A stretch of DNA of 64,000 nt, from contig NZ_JAAGLT010000005.1 of assembly GCF_010548275.1 (NCBI RefSeq), positions 124,001 to 188,000 on the forward strand, in the 5' to 3' direction. Source of the DNA: Streptomyces sp. SID12488 (GTDB lineage Bacteria; Actinomycetota; Actinomycetes; Streptomycetales; Streptomycetaceae). Below, piece after piece: positions 57,182 to 64,000 of this stretch. Each line of letters starts with the position of its first letter. The first letter of the stretch is position 1. A program made the position numbers and the translations under genes. The notes beneath the pieces are model-generated. The model searched no databases. It worked only from the letters and a program-made list of their open reading frames with translations, and had not been told where the DNA came from.

Positions 57182-58141
57182 CTACTTCGTGTTTTCGTGG
57201 GCCAACTCGGGTGGTACCGAACCCATTCGGGCACAGGCGTCGACCACGGCCCGCTGTACGTCGTCCAGCGGGCGGTCCGCCGCCGTCGCCTTGACGATCG
57301 CCAGGGCGGCCGTCTGCACGGTGAGGGCGCGGGCGGCGACGTCCAGGGCGGGCCAGGGGTCGCCGTCGGCGGGGACGGCCGGGCCGCCCGCTGTGCGGTA
57401 GGCGGTCAGAAAGCGGGTCCACTCGTCGGGCGGGAGCAGTCCGCAGGCGTACCAGGCGGCCGGGCGGGCCAGATCCCAGGCGGGTGCTCCGACGCCGAGA
57501 TCGTCCACGTCGATGAGCAGCCAGGGGCCGTCCGGGCTGGGGTGGCGTACGAGCTGGCCGAGGTGGAGGTCGCCGTGACAGAGGGTCGGGCGGAGCGCCT
57601 GGCCGGGGAGGTCGGGCATGGGGGCCTCGGCTCTGGCCCAGGCCGGGAGGGTCGCCCAGGCGCGCAGGACGGGTTCGGTGGCCGGCTGTGGGGTGGTGGC
57701 CCGGAGTCGGGCGATGGCGCGGGCCGCCTTGGCCGGGCCGCGCATGGGCGGCAGACCGGGCGGGGCGGGGGTCCGGTGGAGGCGGGCGAGGAGGGTGGCG
57801 GCCTCTTCCCAGGGTGCCGCGTCCGGGTCCTCCGGGTCGACCGGGTCGCCGTACGGCCAGAACGTCACGAGCCTGCCGTGCAGGTCGACGGGCGTCGGGC
57901 TGAGCGGGGGCAGGAGTACGCCGGGGAGGTGGGCGGCGAGAGTGAGGCGGGCGGTGAGGTCGGTGGGGGTGGTGTCCGGGGAGTGGGCCTTGGCGACGGT
58001 GTCCGCGTGGCGCACGACGGTGCCATCGGGGCGGTCGGTGAGGGTGGCTGCGCCGCAGGGGCACGGGGAGAGGTGGGTGCGGGAGTGGGCCTTGGCCTTG
58101 GCTCGGGTGGTGAGGTCGGAGAGCAAGGAGGTGGCGGTCAC
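57182..58141 (-). CDS. aminoglycoside phosphotransferase (APH) family protein
   Basis: A 319-residue kinase-fold phosphotransferase. The Brenner motif is CHGDLHLGQL (188-197) and the metal site IDVDDLGVGAPAWDLARP (210-227), both intact. The N-lobe is short and Pro/Thr-rich, with CPCG at 27-30. Family members phosphorylate antibiotics, choline, sugars or other small hydroxyl compounds; the substrate is unknown. The GTG at 58139-58141 is preceded by GGGAGCCCC. Confidence 0.87.
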   Translation of the reverse strand: MTATSLLSDLTTRAKAKAHSRTHLSPCPCGAATLTDRPDGTVVRHADTVAKAHSPDTTPTDLTARLTLAAHLPGVLLPPLSPTPVDLHGRLVTFWPYGDPVDPEDPDAAPWEEAATLLARLHRTPAPPGLPPMRGPAKAARAIARLRATTPQPATEPVLRAWATLPAWARAEAPMPDLPGQALRPTLCHGDLHLGQLVRHPSPDGPWLLIDVDDLGVGAPAWDLARPAAWYACGLLPPDEWTRFLTAYRTAGGPAVPADGDPWPALDVAARALTVQTAALAIVKATAADRPLDDVQRAVVDACARMGSVPPELAHENTK

Positions 58142-58202
58142 GGGGCTCCCTGGGGCGTGGGTGGGTCTGGTCGCGAGAGTACGGGCCGGTTGCGGTGGGT
58201 TG

Positions 58203-58331
58203 TTTCGCCCCCGCCGCCCCTACCCGTCCCATCCCAGGGGCTCCGCCCCTTCGACCCCGCCAGGGGCTGTGCCCCTGGACCCCCTTCGGCCTGAACGGCC
58301 TCGTCCTCAAACGCCGGACGGGCTGGGGGTG
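58203..58331. repeat. dispersed GC-rich intergenic repeat, copy D
   Basis: The longest copy with A. It includes TTTCGCCCCCGCCGCC and CTACCCGTCCC (matching the far end of copy A in reverse), then CAGGGGCTGTGCCCCTG (hairpin), GACCCCCTTCGGCCTGAA, CGGCCTCGTCCTCAAACGCC and GGACGGGCTG. It occupies the gap between the APH gene and a small membrane protein gene. Confidence 0.85.
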
Positions 58332-58358
58332 CGGGCCGGGGCTGAAAAGGGCAAGGCA

Positions 58359-58395
58359 ATGCCCGCGCAGCTCCCCAGCTGCGCGGGCATTTTTT
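58359..58395 (+). terminator. intrinsic terminator in plus orientation
   Basis: ATGCCCGCGCAGCT (58359-58372) pairs perfectly with AGCTGCGCGGGCAT (58377-58390) around CCCC, and the plus strand continues with a T-run to 58395. On the minus side it lies about 85 bases past the end of the small membrane protein gene and could also serve it. Confidence 0.85.
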
Positions 58396-58479
58396 GCCGT
58401 CCGCCGCACCCCCGTCCCCACGGGGTTTCATGGGTGGATGTCCCCGCCCGGACCGCTCTTCCGGGCCTGGGGTCGCCGC

Positions 58480-58689
58480 TCAGCGCCCCAGCATCACTCC
58501 CACGGACGACGCTTGTGTGACCACTGCTTCCCAGCCGCCGAAGACGACCACGAGCAGGGCTGCCAGGGGGAGGACCATGGCTGTCGCCACCAACGGGTGG
58601 CGTTGGCCCTGTCGGCGCGGACGGAACGCGGCGATGTACGCCTTGCGTCCCTGTGTGCGGAGCGCCGTCCGCGATGCCGTGTGGGCCAT
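58480..58689 (-). CDS. small membrane protein of 69 residues
   Basis: A basic N-terminal half (AHTASRTALRTQGRKAYIAAFRPRRQGQRHP) is followed by one hydrophobic helix (LVATAMVLPLAALLVVVFGGWEAVV) and a short outside tail. The ATG at 58687-58689 has GGAGAGGGACCA, a strong ribosome binding site. No family recognised. The 240 bases to the next gene hold its promoter and no other gene that I can support. Confidence 0.78.
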   Translation of the reverse strand: MAHTASRTALRTQGRKAYIAAFRPRRQGQRHPLVATAMVLPLAALLVVVFGGWEAVVTQASSVGVMLGR

Positions 58690-58929
58690 TGGTCCCTCTC
58701 CTGACCGTTCTCTTGTTGGTTGGCAGCGGCGAGTGTCTGACCTCGGGGGACGAGTGCTGCACCCGCCGCTTGACCTCAAATCTAGGCTGCCGAGACGTAG
58801 CGGTCGTCATGCCCTCGTACCGATTGCCGGGCCTCCCGGAGGATGACCTGTGACCTGCGGAGTACTCCCCTGGGTGGAGACGGGGTCCCAGGTCTCAGGG
58901 TCTTCCCGGAAGGGGCGCCCGGTGTGTCC

Positions 58930-59163
58930 CTACTGTTCCGAGCTGTCCTCCCTCGGCACCGGCTGCTCGACCAGGGCCAGGACACGGTTCGCCATGAAGC
59001 GGGCCGTGCGGACAACCGATCCGTTCCTCGTGACTTCGCTCACTTCCACGACACCTCGGCGTACCGCCGTCTCCACCCTGCGGCCCGCCCTGCTGGCCAC
59101 CACCTCATACGTACGTGTCGTGTCCCCGGCATCCACCACTATCTCCACGCGGTCACCCTTCAC
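58930..59163 (-). CDS. hypothetical protein of 77 residues
   Basis: A soluble, beta-rich protein (KGDRVEIVVDAGDTTRTYEV, then RRVETAVRRGVVEVSEVTRNG) with no visible domain that I can name. The GTG at 59161-59163 follows AAGGGGGATTGGACCC, a strong ribosome binding site, and the stop is TAG. Codon use is normal for the genome. Divergent from the kinase gene at 59360. Confidence 0.65.
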   Translation of the reverse strand: MKGDRVEIVVDAGDTTRTYEVVASRAGRRVETAVRRGVVEVSEVTRNGSVVRTARFMANRVLALVEQPVPREDSSEQ

Positions 59164-59359
59164 GGGTCCAATCCCCCTTCTGCGACGGGTGGTTGGGATC
59201 ACACCCACCGTCAAGCCGCCCTGCTCGCGCGCTCCCTGACCACCTTTCAAGTCTCCCACCCGGCACTGACAATCCATCGGGACGAGAGGGCGCGGCCTCT
59301 GCGCGCACCCGGCCGTGGAAACGTAAGCTGTCGCTCGTCAAACGGACCGGGCAGCGGGG

Positions 59360-60841
59360 ATGAACATGGCGATGATGCGCCTGAGGCGCGAGGACCCGCG
59401 CGTCGTCGGCTCGTTCAGGCTTCACAGACGGCTCGGCGCGGGCGGCATGGGCGTCGTCTACCTGGGCTCCGACAAGCGGGGGCAGCGCGTCGCGCTGAAG
59501 GTGATCCGGCCCGATCTGGCGGAGGATCAGGAGTTCCGTTCCCGGTTCGCGCGCGAGGTCTCGGCGGCCCGGCGGATCAGGGGCGGGTGCACCGCGCGGC
59601 TCGTCGCCGCGGATCTGGACGCGGACCGGCCGTGGTTCGCCACGCAGTACGTGCCGGGGCCCTCCCTGCACGACAAGGTCATGGACGAGGGATCGCTCAG
59701 TGCGGCAGACGTCGCCTCCATCGGCGCCGCCCTCGCCGAGGGGCTGGTCGCGGTGCACGAGGCCGGTGTCGTGCACCGGGACCTGAAGCCGTCCAACATC
59801 CTGCTGTCCCCCAAGGGGCCGCGGATCATCGACTTCGGCATCGCCTGGGCGACCGGGGCCTCGACACTCACCCACGTCGGTACGGCGGTCGGCTCGCCCG
59901 GCTTCCTCGCACCCGAACAGGTGCGCGGCGCGGCGGTCACGCCGGCCACGGACGTGTTCTCGCTCGGCGCCACTCTCGCGTACGCCTCGATGGCCGACTC
60001 GCCCTTCGGGCACGGCAGTTCCGAGGTGATGCTGTACCGGGTGGTCCACGAGGAGGCCCACCTGCAGGGCGTTCCGGACGCGCTGGCACCCCTCGTACGG
60101 GCGTGTCTGGCGAAGGATCCGGAGGAGCGTCCGAGCACGCTCCAACTGTCGCTGCGGCTCAAGGAGATCGCGGCGCGCGAGGCGCAGGGCATGGCGGACT
60201 CACGGCCGCCCGGGCCGCATGCGGCCGAGGCGGAGCGGCCGACGGGACGGCTCACCGAGAGCTATCCGGACCAGCGGCCCCCCTATCACTCCCAGACCCA
60301 GCCCCACTCGCAGTCCCCTTCCCCGTCACAGTCCCAGCGGCGTCCGCAGGGGCCGGCCTCGGGGGCGTCCGGGTCGCGCGGCGGCGTGCCGTCGCGGGGT
60401 GGCAGCGGTGCTTCTCGGGGGGAAAGTCCGTCGCGGGGTGGCGGGGCCTCGCGCGGTGGTGCCGCGTCGCCGCGTTCCGGGGCACGGCCGGTTCCCGGGG
60501 CGCGGAACACGAACCGTCCCGGTCCGCGCAGTGGCACCGGGCGTCCGGCGCCGCGTGGCACGGGCACCGGGCGGCGGCCCGCCAATCCGCGGCTCCTGCG
60601 GCAGCGGTTGTTCGTGTTCGTCGTGGTGACGCTGCTGGTGGCCCTCGGGATCGCGGCGGCTCAGGGATGCCAGGGCCCCAGCCGTGGGCTCGGGGACGAC
60701 AGTGGTCGTGGCGCAGGCGGGCAGGAACAACAGCAGCGGCAGGAGCAGGTGCGGCCGGACGACAAGCCCGGTGGTGGTGCCGGGTCGTTGGCACCCGCTC
60801 CGCCCCGGCCTCGGTCGAGCTCGGACGCGAACAGCGACTGA
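59360..60841 (+). CDS. serine/threonine protein kinase
   Basis: A 493-residue Hanks-type kinase. Glycine loop LGAGGMGVVY (25-34), catalytic Lys47 in VALKVI, HRDLKPSN (139-146), DFGIA (158-162) and the APEQ segment are all intact, so it should be active. From about residue 285 there is a long Ser/Gln/Pro/Gly/Arg-rich linker with SRGG repeats, then one membrane helix (LFVFVVVTLLVALGIAAAQG) and a short Gln/Asp/Pro-rich extracellular tail without PASTA repeats. Signal and targets unknown. The ATG at 59360 has a second ATG two codons later. Confidence 0.92.
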   Translation: MNMAMMRLRREDPRVVGSFRLHRRLGAGGMGVVYLGSDKRGQRVALKVIRPDLAEDQEFRSRFAREVSAARRIRGGCTARLVAADLDADRPWFATQYVPGPSLHDKVMDEGSLSAADVASIGAALAEGLVAVHEAGVVHRDLKPSNILLSPKGPRIIDFGIAWATGASTLTHVGTAVGSPGFLAPEQVRGAAVTPATDVFSLGATLAYASMADSPFGHGSSEVMLYRVVHEEAHLQGVPDALAPLVRACLAKDPEERPSTLQLSLRLKEIAAREAQGMADSRPPGPHAAEAERPTGRLTESYPDQRPPYHSQTQPHSQSPSPSQSQRRPQGPASGASGSRGGVPSRGGSGASRGESPSRGGGASRGGAASPRSGARPVPGARNTNRPGPRSGTGRPAPRGTGTGRRPANPRLLRQRLFVFVVVTLLVALGIAAAQGCQGPSRGLGDDSGRGAGGQEQQQRQEQVRPDDKPGGGAGSLAPAPPRPRSSSDANSD

Positions 60842-60889
60842 CGTCCGCCGGGACCTGAGGTTCTGGTCGTCGACTCGGGCTGACTCGGC

Positions 60890-61091
60890 ACAGGGGTGGG
60901 GCGGCTCGTCGCCACCACGTAGAGGGTGACCGTTGCCGCCGCGCCCACATCGAGGGAGTCGACGCCGTGGGCCATCGGGATGCGGATGTGTTCGTCGGCC
61001 GTCCCCAGGGCCTGGGTGGAGAGCTGTCGCCCTCCGCACCCAGGATCCAGGCGACGCGGTGCATCTTGTGCGGGGCCGTCTCGTCGAGGGT
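60890..61091 (-). pseudogene. remnant of a TrmH/SpoU RNA methyltransferase 3' end
   Basis: The minus strand reads TLDETAPHKMHRVAWILGAEG and then, after a 1-base frameshift near 61024-61034, QLSTQALGTADEHIRIPMAH and GVDSLDVGAAATVTLYVVAT. These are motifs 2 and 3 of the SpoU fold (LG-x-EG-x-G-L-S and I-P-M...S-L-(N/D)-V). The segment covers only the C-terminal third of the family and has no start codon, so it is a broken copy. It lies between the kinase stop and a 21-codon stub. It resembles the C-terminus of the intact gene at 62812 but is clearly diverged from it. Confidence 0.75.
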
Positions 61092-61157
61092 CTACTTGAT
61101 CTCGACCGTCACTTCGGAGGATCCGCACCCGACGACGGCCGGCACAATAACGCTCAC
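61092..61157 (-). pseudogene. 21-codon ORF stub coupled to the DUF6716 gene
   Basis: A GTG at 61155-61157 overlaps the DUF6716 stop (GTGA) and opens SVIVPAVVGCGSSEVTVEIK before a TAG. The start SVIVP is like that of family 2 glycosyltransferases, so this could be the truncated head of a lost downstream gene. It is too short to prove this. The TrmH remnant begins right after the TAG. Confidence 0.35.
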
Positions 61158-62446
61158 ACGGCCCCCCACCTGCGCAGCGTGGGGGCAACCCGCCGGGATC
61201 CGATGCGGTACAACTTCTTGGCCCCCCGCCCGGTGACCCGGCGTACGGCACTCTTCAGCGAACCGGGACCGGCGGTCCCCAGCGCAGTGGGCAGCGGGCG
61301 GCCCTTCTCGTCGATTCCATGGCGCTGCAGCAGGTCGCCCAGGTAGAACCCGGCGCGCTGCAGCGTGTAGTGCGGCCGCAGCGGTGGCAGCGGTCTGTCG
61401 GCGCGCAGGACGGCGAGGCGGGCGCGGGCGGTCGCGTACGGGTCGGTCTTGCCGATGCCCTGCGCGGTCACCCACTTCGGGTCGGGCTGGGGCAGGGCGC
61501 CGGCGTCGATCTCGTCCCAGGAGGCCAGGCAGCCGGAGTGCACGAAGTAGTGGTTGCCGTGAGCCTCGCGGACGCCGAAGTCGGTGAGGATCGCCGTCGG
61601 AATCCTGCGGTGCATCGACTCCAGGGCGGCCGTCGAACTGACGGTGACCAGCAGGTCGGTGCGGTCGAGGACCTCACCCATGTTGCCGTAGACCAGCTGG
61701 AGGTTGGCGGGGGCGGGCTCGGCCAGGTTGTCGATGAGCACCTGGTAGGGGTTGGCTTCGACGTGGGTGGTCCGCTCTCCGGGCAGACTTCGCAGCTTGA
61801 GCAGCACCAGCCGGTCCGGGTGGCGGCGGGCATGTGCGGCGACCCGCTCCAGGAGCCGAAGTCGGGACTCGCGCCCCTTCGGCACGGACGGCTGGACGGC
61901 GAAGGTGAGGGTGAACGGCCGGTCGTCGGACGGCCGGTAGGGCTCGCCGCCGAGGAAGGGCAGTGCGCACTCCACGACCGACTCCGGGTCGACCCCCACA
62001 CTCGCGAACGCGGAGCGGAAACGCCGGGCGTCGTAGGCGGAGTTGGCGAGGACGACATCCGTCCCCGCTCTCGTCATCAGGCCGTCGACCATCTTCTCGT
62101 AGACGACCCCGACATAGCCGGTGACAGTGATCGGGCGCTGCTCCAGCCCCTCCCACGCCAGACCCAGGCTGTGCGTGAGCGTGAGAATCGTGCCGCCGGC
62201 GATTGCCATCACCACGATGTCGGCGTCGGCCAGCTGCTCGTCGTCGACGAGTTCGACGGCGGACACCTCACGCTGGGTGTCGGGGACGATGCCGATCTCG
62301 GCGAGCTGCCGCTCCGTCGGGCACGAACGGCCGCGCAGGAAGAACGCGTCGAGAGCATGCCCGGGGGCGATCTCGCGGGCCACCGACGCCCCCCACTTCC
62401 ATCTCGTGTCCGAGTCGGCTAGTACGGCGATGCGTTTGGGAGGCAT
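61154..62446 (-). CDS. DUF6716 putative glycosyltransferase
   Basis: A 430-residue protein. It begins PKRIAVLADSDTRWKWGASVA, has a central segment with TVTGYVGVVYEKMVDGLMTRAGTDVVLANS and a C-terminal half with VTVSSTAALESMHRRIPTAILTDFGVREAHGNHYF that resembles the C-lobe of capsule-type GT-B enzymes. I recognise it as DUF6716, a putative glycosyltransferase family seen with cell-wall glycopolymer genes in Streptomyces. Here it stands alone, with no other sugar polymer gene beside it. AAGGGCGCTGAGCC precedes the ATG at 62444-62446. Confidence 0.8.
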   Translation of the reverse strand: MPPKRIAVLADSDTRWKWGASVAREIAPGHALDAFFLRGRSCPTERQLAEIGIVPDTQREVSAVELVDDEQLADADIVVMAIAGGTILTLTHSLGLAWEGLEQRPITVTGYVGVVYEKMVDGLMTRAGTDVVLANSAYDARRFRSAFASVGVDPESVVECALPFLGGEPYRPSDDRPFTLTFAVQPSVPKGRESRLRLLERVAAHARRHPDRLVLLKLRSLPGERTTHVEANPYQVLIDNLAEPAPANLQLVYGNMGEVLDRTDLLVTVSSTAALESMHRRIPTAILTDFGVREAHGNHYFVHSGCLASWDEIDAGALPQPDPKWVTAQGIGKTDPYATARARLAVLRADRPLPPLRPHYTLQRAGFYLGDLLQRHGIDEKGRPLPTALGTAGPGSLKSAVRRVTGRGAKKLYRIGSRRVAPTLRRWGAV

Positions 62447-62811
62447 GGCTCAGCGCCCTTTTCTGAAGTTGGTGCGGCAGGGTGAGCCGAGGCTAGAAGC
62501 GGAGCGTGGGTGTCCGATGAGGAGTTCCGAGGAATCTCCTGTGAACACGTGGTCCTCGAACGTCCTTGAACGTCCTTCATCACCCGGGGCCGCCGGTGCG
62601 CATCCTGTCGCTCTGGTCGTACGGACCCTTCCGAACGCGACAGAACCGTCCGCCGGTCCCGGGGGAGGTAGTGCCGGAAGACTCCCTGGCGGCACAGGAC
62701 GGGGGTGAGCTGTTCGCCGAGGTCCGTGGTGCGTTCGGGCGGCCTCACGACATGTGCAGGGCTACCCGCCAACACTCACGGACGGCACACGAACGGACGT
62801 CGGGCCTCCGG
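62447..62811. other. intergenic region between trmH and the DUF6716 gene
   Basis: A 365-base gap. It has a short tandem GAACGTCCTT pair near 62557-62576. No terminator hairpin of clear strength and no gene were found. Confidence 0.4.
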
Positions 62812-63708
62812 TCAGGCGGGCCTTGACCGAGTCGCGTAGAACGCGACGGCAGAAGCAGCCGCCACGTTGAGAGAGTCGATCCCGGCGGACATGGGAATGC
62901 GCACCCACTCATCCGCGGCCCGAAGAGCGAACGTGGACAGCCCATGCCCCTCCGACCCCAGCATGATGGCGCACCTCTCGAAATACTTCGGATCCAGCCT
63001 GTCCAGCGGAGTCGCCTTCTCGTCCGGGGTCATGGCCAGGATGTCGAACCCGGCCTCACGCACGAGATCGAGCCCCGCCGGCCACGCGTCGAACCGCGCA
63101 TAGGGAACCGAGAAGACAGCACCCATCGACACCTTGATCGCACGCCGGTACAAGGGATCCGCACAGTCCGGCGACAGCAGGATGCCCCTGATACCCAGAG
63201 CGGCGGCGCTACGGAACGCAGCCCCAAGATTCGCATGATCAACGAAACCCTCGAAGATCGCGATCCGCTGACCTGCGTCATCCTGCGGACCCGAAGCGAA
63301 CATCGCGCCGATGTCGGTGTGGTCGTTGACCGACTCCATGACCACCGTCCGGCGCGCGGTCTGCAGGAGTTCGTCCGCCGTCGGGAGCGGTTTGCGCTGC
63401 ATGGAGGCGAGGGCGCCACGGTGCACGTGGTAGCCGGTGACACGTTCGGCGAGCTCTGGGCTCACCGCGTACACCGGCGCCGGGAGTTCGTCGATGACGT
63501 CGCGCATGACGTCGACCCACTTCGCGGACAGGAGCATCGAACGCATCTCGTAACCGGCGTCCTTGGCCCGTCTGATGACCTTCTCGCCCTCGGCGATGAA
63601 CAGGCCCTCCGCGGGCTCGCGTTTGCGGCGCAGTTCGACGTCGGTCAGTCCCGTGTAGTCGCGCAGACGCGGGTCGTCGGGGTCCTCGACGGTGATGAGA
63701 TCGGCCAC
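62812..63708 (-). CDS. TrmH/SpoU family RNA methyltransferase, apparently chimeric
   Basis: A 298-residue RNA ribose methyltransferase. The substrate-binding N-terminus (RRKREPAEGLFIAEGEKVIRRA) and the SpoU motifs are present: motif 1 DHANLGAAFRSAAALG, motif 2 IMLGSEGHGLS, motif 3 VRIPMSAGIDSLNVAAASAV. About 24 residues earlier a second motif-1-like stretch occurs (VNDHTDIGAMFASG), then PQDDAGQ, so motif 1 is partly duplicated. Downstream of this point many codons end in T or A (GTT, GAT, CAT, AAT, CTT), unlike the 5' half. The GTG at 63706-63708 gives the usual start (ADLITVEDPDDPRLRDY). The target RNA is unknown. Confidence 0.88.
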   Translation of the reverse strand: MADLITVEDPDDPRLRDYTGLTDVELRRKREPAEGLFIAEGEKVIRRAKDAGYEMRSMLLSAKWVDVMRDVIDELPAPVYAVSPELAERVTGYHVHRGALASMQRKPLPTADELLQTARRTVVMESVNDHTDIGAMFASGPQDDAGQRIAIFEGFVDHANLGAAFRSAAALGIRGILLSPDCADPLYRRAIKVSMGAVFSVPYARFDAWPAGLDLVREAGFDILAMTPDEKATPLDRLDPKYFERCAIMLGSEGHGLSTFALRAADEWVRIPMSAGIDSLNVAAASAVAFYATRSRPA

Positions 63709-63773
63709 AGGGGTGATACTGCCTTGTCCTGGGTGCGGTGCCAACGGCTGGGAACGGATTGTGTTACCCGGGG

Positions 63774-64000
63774 TTACAGCAATGTCGTCGGGCCTACGTT
63801 CACGACCGCGCCGATCACGATCACCGCAGGGGGCTTCACGTCCTGCGTACGGACCGTCTCGGCGACCGTCGCGAGGGTCGCGTCTACACGCCGCTGGGCC
63901 GCGGTCGTGCCCTCCTGGACCAGGGCGACCGGCGTGTCCGGGGACTTGCCGTGCGCGACCAGGGTCTCCGCGATCCGGCCGATCTTGTCGACGCCCATGA
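63774..64000 (-). CDS. cobA: uroporphyrinogen-III C-methyltransferase, C-terminal fragment
   Basis: The 3' end of a gene that runs off the right edge; about 75 codons are visible. The piece MGVDKIGRIAETLVAHGKSP, then TPVALVQEGTTAAQRRVDATL, AVIVIGAVVNVG, matches the C-terminal part of SUMT enzymes (CobA/SirA type), which methylate uroporphyrinogen III for cobalamin and siroheme. The stop is TAA at 63774-63776, 65 bases before the trmH start. The call is confident for the family, less for the exact symbol. Confidence 0.88.
   Translation of the reverse strand, partial: MGVDKIGRIAETLVAHGKSPDTPVALVQEGTTAAQRRVDATLATVAETVRTQDVKPPAVIVIGAVVNVGPTTLL

Noticed and set aside
57182-58141. Antibiotic resistance call for the APH-family gene
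   Set aside because: The fold is clear, but nothing identifies an aminoglycoside as substrate and no resistance context exists.

Overview
The window is a very GC-rich actinobacterial chromosome segment, almost certainly Streptomyces. Codons end in G or C nearly throughout, GTG starts and 4-base GTGA/ATGA stop-start overlaps are common, and the sporulation gene ssgB is present, as are (p)ppGpp synthetase rel, PIM-lipid genes, a Ser/Thr kinase and several Streptomyces-type conserved families. Most genes lie on the minus strand and the gene order is that of a conserved core region. No phage, IS element, CRISPR array or large biosynthetic cluster was found.

Layout. 1-5070: start of mltG, then ruvX, alaS, two small membrane-protein genes (DUF6167, DUF948) and rpsD. 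5370-10848: rarA, a VKOR-type membrane oxidoreductase, hisS, an MBL hydrolase and, on the plus strand, a membrane-anchored cyclophilin. 10983-16354: a DUF349 protein, rel, a small secreted protein, apt. 16351-24942: yajC-secD-secF-apt (protein export), ruvC-ruvA-ruvB (Holliday junction resolution), a YebC regulator and pdxS-pdxT (pyridoxal phosphate synthesis). 25094-28593: a LemA-like protein and the overlapping phosphatidylinositol/PIM set pgsA-acyltransferase-pimA. 28916-36488: an EF-G-like GTPase with a degenerate G4 motif, a membrane protein, a HIT protein, a potassium channel and thrS. 36611-39291: an overlapping DUF4365 pair divergent from a DEDDh exonuclease.

39389-49701 is bracketed by two identical tRNA-Val(CAC) genes. 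Inside are an SRPBCC protein, a large polytopic membrane protein and a five-gene sugar-uptake and pectin operon (solute-binding protein, two permeases, DUF624 protein, Tat-exported exo-rhamnogalacturonan-lyase-like enzyme). That operon is read from a clear TTGACG-17-TAGCTT promoter whose start region carries a LacI-type palindrome. No transporter ATPase and no repressor gene lie beside it.

49756-57071 holds a PGPGW membrane protein, ssgB, a CGNR protein, a 50-residue membrane ORF, a DsbA-like protein, a double GNAT protein, pabC-pabB, a five-tRNA cluster (Gly, Cys, three Val-GAC) and a zinc-ribbon protein. 57182-64000 has a phosphotransferase, two small proteins, a Ser/Thr kinase and then the most unusual stretch. 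There an RNA methyltransferase gene (62812-63708) looks chimeric: its 3' half has more A/T-ended codons and repeats motif 1. A frameshifted remnant of a TrmH 3' end lies about 1.7 kb further on (60890-61091), and a DUF6716 putative glycosyltransferase plus a 21-codon stub lie between. The pattern suggests a segment inserted into the methyltransferase gene and re-supplied its 3' end. The window closes in the 3' part of cobA.

The segment also has many strong inverted-repeat terminators and four dispersed copies of a GC-rich intergenic repeat.
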